From Auanema rhodensis (lineage: Eukaryota; Nematoda; Chromadorea; Rhabditida; Rhabditidae): a DNA stretch of 64,000 bases. The notes under the pieces are model-generated. The model did not search any database and was not told the origin of the DNA. It saw only the letters and a list, made by a program, of their open reading frames with translations. The stretch spans positions 14,933,001 through 14,997,000 of the forward strand of contig OZ059895.1 of assembly GCA_964057225.1 (NCBI GenBank), read 5' to 3'. Positions 63,456 to 64,000 of the stretch are shown here, piece by piece (positions within the stretch are counted from its first letter, which is position 1; each line of letters begins with the position of its first letter). Position numbers and translations under genes: made by a program.

Positions 63456-64000
63456 CTAAGAGACATGAACAAGAGAGCTAGAAGCTGTCGACTGATATAT
63501 TATCTTCAAATAAACATCTGTTAAGCAATATTTTAGACAACTATTCTCTCAGTCATATCGTCAGACAGACAACAGTCTCATCTAGTTTTGAAGCTTTTTC
63601 AAGTATCGAAACATTTAAAGTTTCATCGTAACTTCAGCATATGACTCATTAACATCTCCGTACAAGGCTTGATCTCAAGTTCTTCGCTCATTTCATCTGT
63701 TTCATCTAGAAGCTATGTCGCTGCGTTCATTGTTAATCCCCCTGGATACACACTGTACTCTCATATAGCCTTAAGCTCATACGTAGACCAAACCAACATT
63801 CCAGCTTATGCTGCACGAAATAAGCGTGACGACGACGACAACGATAACCAGGACCACATGGAGGAGATGAAGTAGAAGAGAATAATAGATGAGAAGAACA
63901 ACATCAGGGAGATGGAAGAGGCGGTCAACGTCTACAGACCGTCTGTCAGTGTATCTGTTGTCGACGGTCAAACAGAAAAGTTCAGAATATTCAACGATGA

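Larger units (their letters stand above)
54771..64000. other. Gene-poor region with CT/GA microsatellites
   Basis: More than 9 kb without a gene I can support. Open frames are short and low in complexity. It contains CT tracts (56601-56656, 60642-60700, 62321-62386), GA tracts (62949-62976, 63412-63455), a TGCC/TGCT tract (58680-58718), a G run (about 58905-58918), several TA runs and many AGCT-containing words. It could be upstream regulatory DNA or an intron of a gene beyond the window. Confidence 0.6.

Noticed and set aside
1-64000. tRNA or rRNA genes, CRISPR arrays
   Set aside because: I looked for B-box-like GGTTCRA words with plausible cloverleafs and for regular spacer-repeat arrays and found none; only the 42-bp tandem repeat is regular, and it has no spacers.

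Overview
The window is eukaryotic and almost certainly from a rhabditid nematode. Introns are mostly 40-60 bases, with GT donors and TTTCAG/TTTTAG acceptors. Several start codons lie a few bases behind an acceptor, as expected for spliced-leader trans-splicing. The proteins match nematode families, including Srh-type chemoreceptors. The gene set recalls Caenorhabditis elegans chromosome III: from memory, cul-1 and a GT25 gene share one cosmid there, helq-1 sits beside the TFIIH subunit gene, and rabx-5 beside mrpl-22. I do not assign a species.

Layout. 1-8495: gene-poor, with AT-rich DNA and GA/CT microsatellites. 8496-18475 (+ strand): cullin-1 (SCF ubiquitin ligase scaffold), an ER-retained procollagen galactosyltransferase, and an STK16-type kinase with a very long C-terminal tail. 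21308-27264: a chemoreceptor cluster, with one intact + strand srh gene whose intron carries a 42-bp minisatellite, then a large inverted repeat holding a broken srh copy on + and an intact one on -. 27674-34590 (-): atypical calpain with a glycine-rich N-terminus built from in-frame exon cassettes. 37859-43020 (-): HMT-1/ABCB6 half transporter and, just upstream, an IPI1/TEX10 pre-ribosome factor, possibly one operon. 43527-47219 (+): HELQ DNA helicase. 47320-48948 (-): TFIIH subunit GTF2H5 (71 aa) and mitochondrial ribosomal protein uL22m, possibly a second operon. 49603-54770 (-): Rabex-5 and a Sel1-repeat protein. 54771-64000: gene-poor, again rich in GA/CT tracts.

The main genes are housekeeping genes of separate pathways: ubiquitylation, collagen modification, endosomal traffic, ribosome assembly, DNA repair and transcription. 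The accessory part is the chemoreceptor cluster. Its inverted repeat has equal-length, nearly identical outer and inner blocks around a decayed middle, and any read-through RNA could form a long hairpin. Other items worth a second look are paired TTCACGT boxes about one helical turn apart, a GC-AG intron, and the kinase tail. Exon models were made by hand from splice signals and family similarity; single junctions may be wrong.
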